From assembly GCA_003559755.1 (NCBI GenBank), contig PWKM01000115.1, positions 1 to 6,919 on the forward strand: a stretch of DNA of 6,919 bases, in the 5' to 3' direction. This document shows positions 6,151 through 6,919 of this stretch, piece after piece. The translations under genes were made by a program, and so were the position numbers. Position 1 is the stretch's first letter; every line of letters begins with the position of its first letter. The notes beneath the pieces were generated by a model, which searched no databases, was not told the DNA's origin, and saw nothing but the letters and a program-made list of their open reading frames with translations. The DNA is from Planctomycetota bacterium (lineage in GTDB: Bacteria > Planctomycetota > PUPC01).

Positions 6151-6158
6151 AAGGGGCA

Positions 6159-6919
6159 ATGACCAACAGGATGCATTCAACATCTGCGGCCGCGCAACAC
6201 GACGGAGTGCTTGACACCAACTCTCATGAACAAGAATCCGGGGGAGGCAGAAGCGGGGCGTTTGCCGTCATTGCCACTGTGTCTGCGGCTACAGTGGCCC
6301 TGGCCTCATTGCTTGTCGCCTGGGGATTGCCGCGAGCCGGGACCATTCTGGAGATGGCTCTCATCCTGGCGGTGACGGCCGGTATCAGCGGCCTTGGGAT
6401 TGGATTTGTCGTCGGGTGGGCCCTGCCCCGCCGATTCCGCACGACAGACGACACCTGTGCGGACGAGGTCGATGAGGAGGAGGACGGCGAGGAGGAGAAG
6501 CTGTTCGGCTACATCATCGACAGTATGGAGGGGGGAGTGATGACCACCTCGGCGGACGGGATGGTGACCAGTTTCAACGGGGTGGCGGAGAAGACGCTGG
6601 CCCGCCAGTCGAAGGATGTCGTGGGGCGGCACTTCGGCGCGGTGTTCCCCGACGCCCCGGAGAACGCCCAGATCAGACGGATGATCCACTCCGCTCTTTG
6701 TGACCACCGGACGTTTTCTTCGGTCGAGGTGTCGGCGGCCCTCCCGAGCGGCGGACAGGTCTCGCTCGGCGTGACCATTTCCCCGCTCCGGGGCGGGGAC
6801 GGCCCGCACCAGGGCCTGGTCATCCTGTTCAAGAACCTGGCCGAGCTGAAGCGATTGCGCGAACGGGTGGAACAGACCGATCAGTTGTCATCGCTGGGGC
6901 GGCTGTCGGCGGGGATTGC
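6159..6919 (+). CDS. PAS-domain sensor histidine kinase, N-terminal part (runs off the window)
   Basis: The frame is open from the ATG at 6159 to the window end, 253 codons. After a polar N-terminus there are two hydrophobic segments (about 34-57 and 63-89) joined by only a few residues, so the protein is membrane-anchored without a periplasmic sensing domain. A very acidic linker follows (about 97-113, DEVDEEEDGEEE), then a PAS domain (about 114-226: LFGYIIDSMEGGVMTTSADG, FNGVAEKTL, GRHFGAVFP, GLVILFKNL). A coiled-coil linker (ELKRLRERVEQTDQ, 229-242) leads into SSLGRLSAGI (244-253). This is the start of an H-box of the LGxLSAGIAHEIRNPL type; the window ends one or two codons before the expected phospho-accepting histidine. 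The kinase probably senses a cytoplasmic or membrane signal through PAS and signals to an NtrC-like or other response regulator encoded beyond the window. The dimerisation and ATPase domains cannot be checked. Confidence 0.88.
   Translation, partial: MTNRMHSTSAAAQHDGVLDTNSHEQESGGGRSGAFAVIATVSAATVALASLLVAWGLPRAGTILEMALILAVTAGISGLGIGFVVGWALPRRFRTTDDTCADEVDEEEDGEEEKLFGYIIDSMEGGVMTTSADGMVTSFNGVAEKTLARQSKDVVGRHFGAVFPDAPENAQIRRMIHSALCDHRTFSSVEVSAALPSGGQVSLGVTISPLRGGDGPHQGLVILFKNLAELKRLRERVEQTDQLSSLGRLSAGI

Larger units (their letters stand above)
5654..6158. other. 505-nt non-coding divergent intergenic region
   Basis: This stretch separates the minus-strand recombinase from the plus-strand histidine kinase. 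The open frames crossing it, including a 161-codon minus-strand frame (5735-6220), have shadow-like composition, no recognisable domains and no good ribosome-binding site. It must hold the promoters for both flanking genes. The clearest contents are two inverted-repeat clusters (5887-5946 and 6022-6060), a T-rich tract (6081-6095) and a TATAAA at 5851. A smaller stem, CCGTC/GACGG, lies around 5773-5791. No tRNA, no recognised riboswitch family and no dif-like site were seen. Confidence 0.6.

Noticed and set aside
5654..6158. A dif-like Xer site beside the recombinase gene
   Set aside because: I looked for an approximately 28-bp site with two 11-bp half-sites in inverted orientation around a 6-bp centre and saw none.
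5735..6220. 161-codon minus-strand frame in the intergenic region
   Set aside because: It overlaps the kinase 5' end, shows no domain, no hydrophobic pattern and no clear ribosome-binding site. Other frames of similar length also cross the region.

Overview
The window is G+C-rich (roughly two thirds G+C by eye) bacterial chromosome with compact genes. Five complete genes lie on the minus strand and one truncated gene on the plus strand. The gene content is a family 9 glycosyltransferase of the LPS-heptosyltransferase type, a secreted HEAT-repeat protein, RtcB with archease, a Xer recombinase and a PAS histidine kinase. With weak or absent Shine-Dalgarno sites at some genes, this suggests a Gram-negative bacterium, plausibly a Planctomycetota (Phycisphaerae-like) lineage. 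That placement is inference and not proven by any marker here.

Layout, in transcription order on the minus strand (right to left): a tyrosine recombinase (4676-5653), archease (best start the GTG at 4600, ending 4187), the RNA ligase RtcB (2712-4172), a secreted HEAT-repeat protein (1171-2583) and a GT9 glycosyltransferase (60-1124). Archease and rtcB are 14 nt apart, and the archease stop codon runs directly into the rtcB ribosome-binding site, so the two are very likely translationally coupled. Archease is the known activator of RtcB, so this is a two-gene RNA ligation/repair module. A 127-nt gap with a minus-strand TATAAT and a perfect GC hairpin separates rtcB from the HEAT/GT9 pair, which probably forms its own transcription unit.

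Between the divergent recombinase and histidine-kinase genes is a 505-nt non-coding stretch (5654-6158). It contains several strong inverted repeats. The most notable is a bulged 14-bp stem at 6022-6060 whose 3' arm could instead pair with a downstream CTGCC next to a T-rich tract. This looks like a transcription attenuator or the end of a small RNA, ahead of the histidine kinase. The kinase (from 6159) has two membrane helices, an acidic linker, a PAS domain and the start of the H-box. The window ends just before the expected phospho-accepting histidine.

No mobile element, CRISPR array, tRNA or rRNA is visible. The genes belong to known families. The least explained part is the structured intergenic leader.
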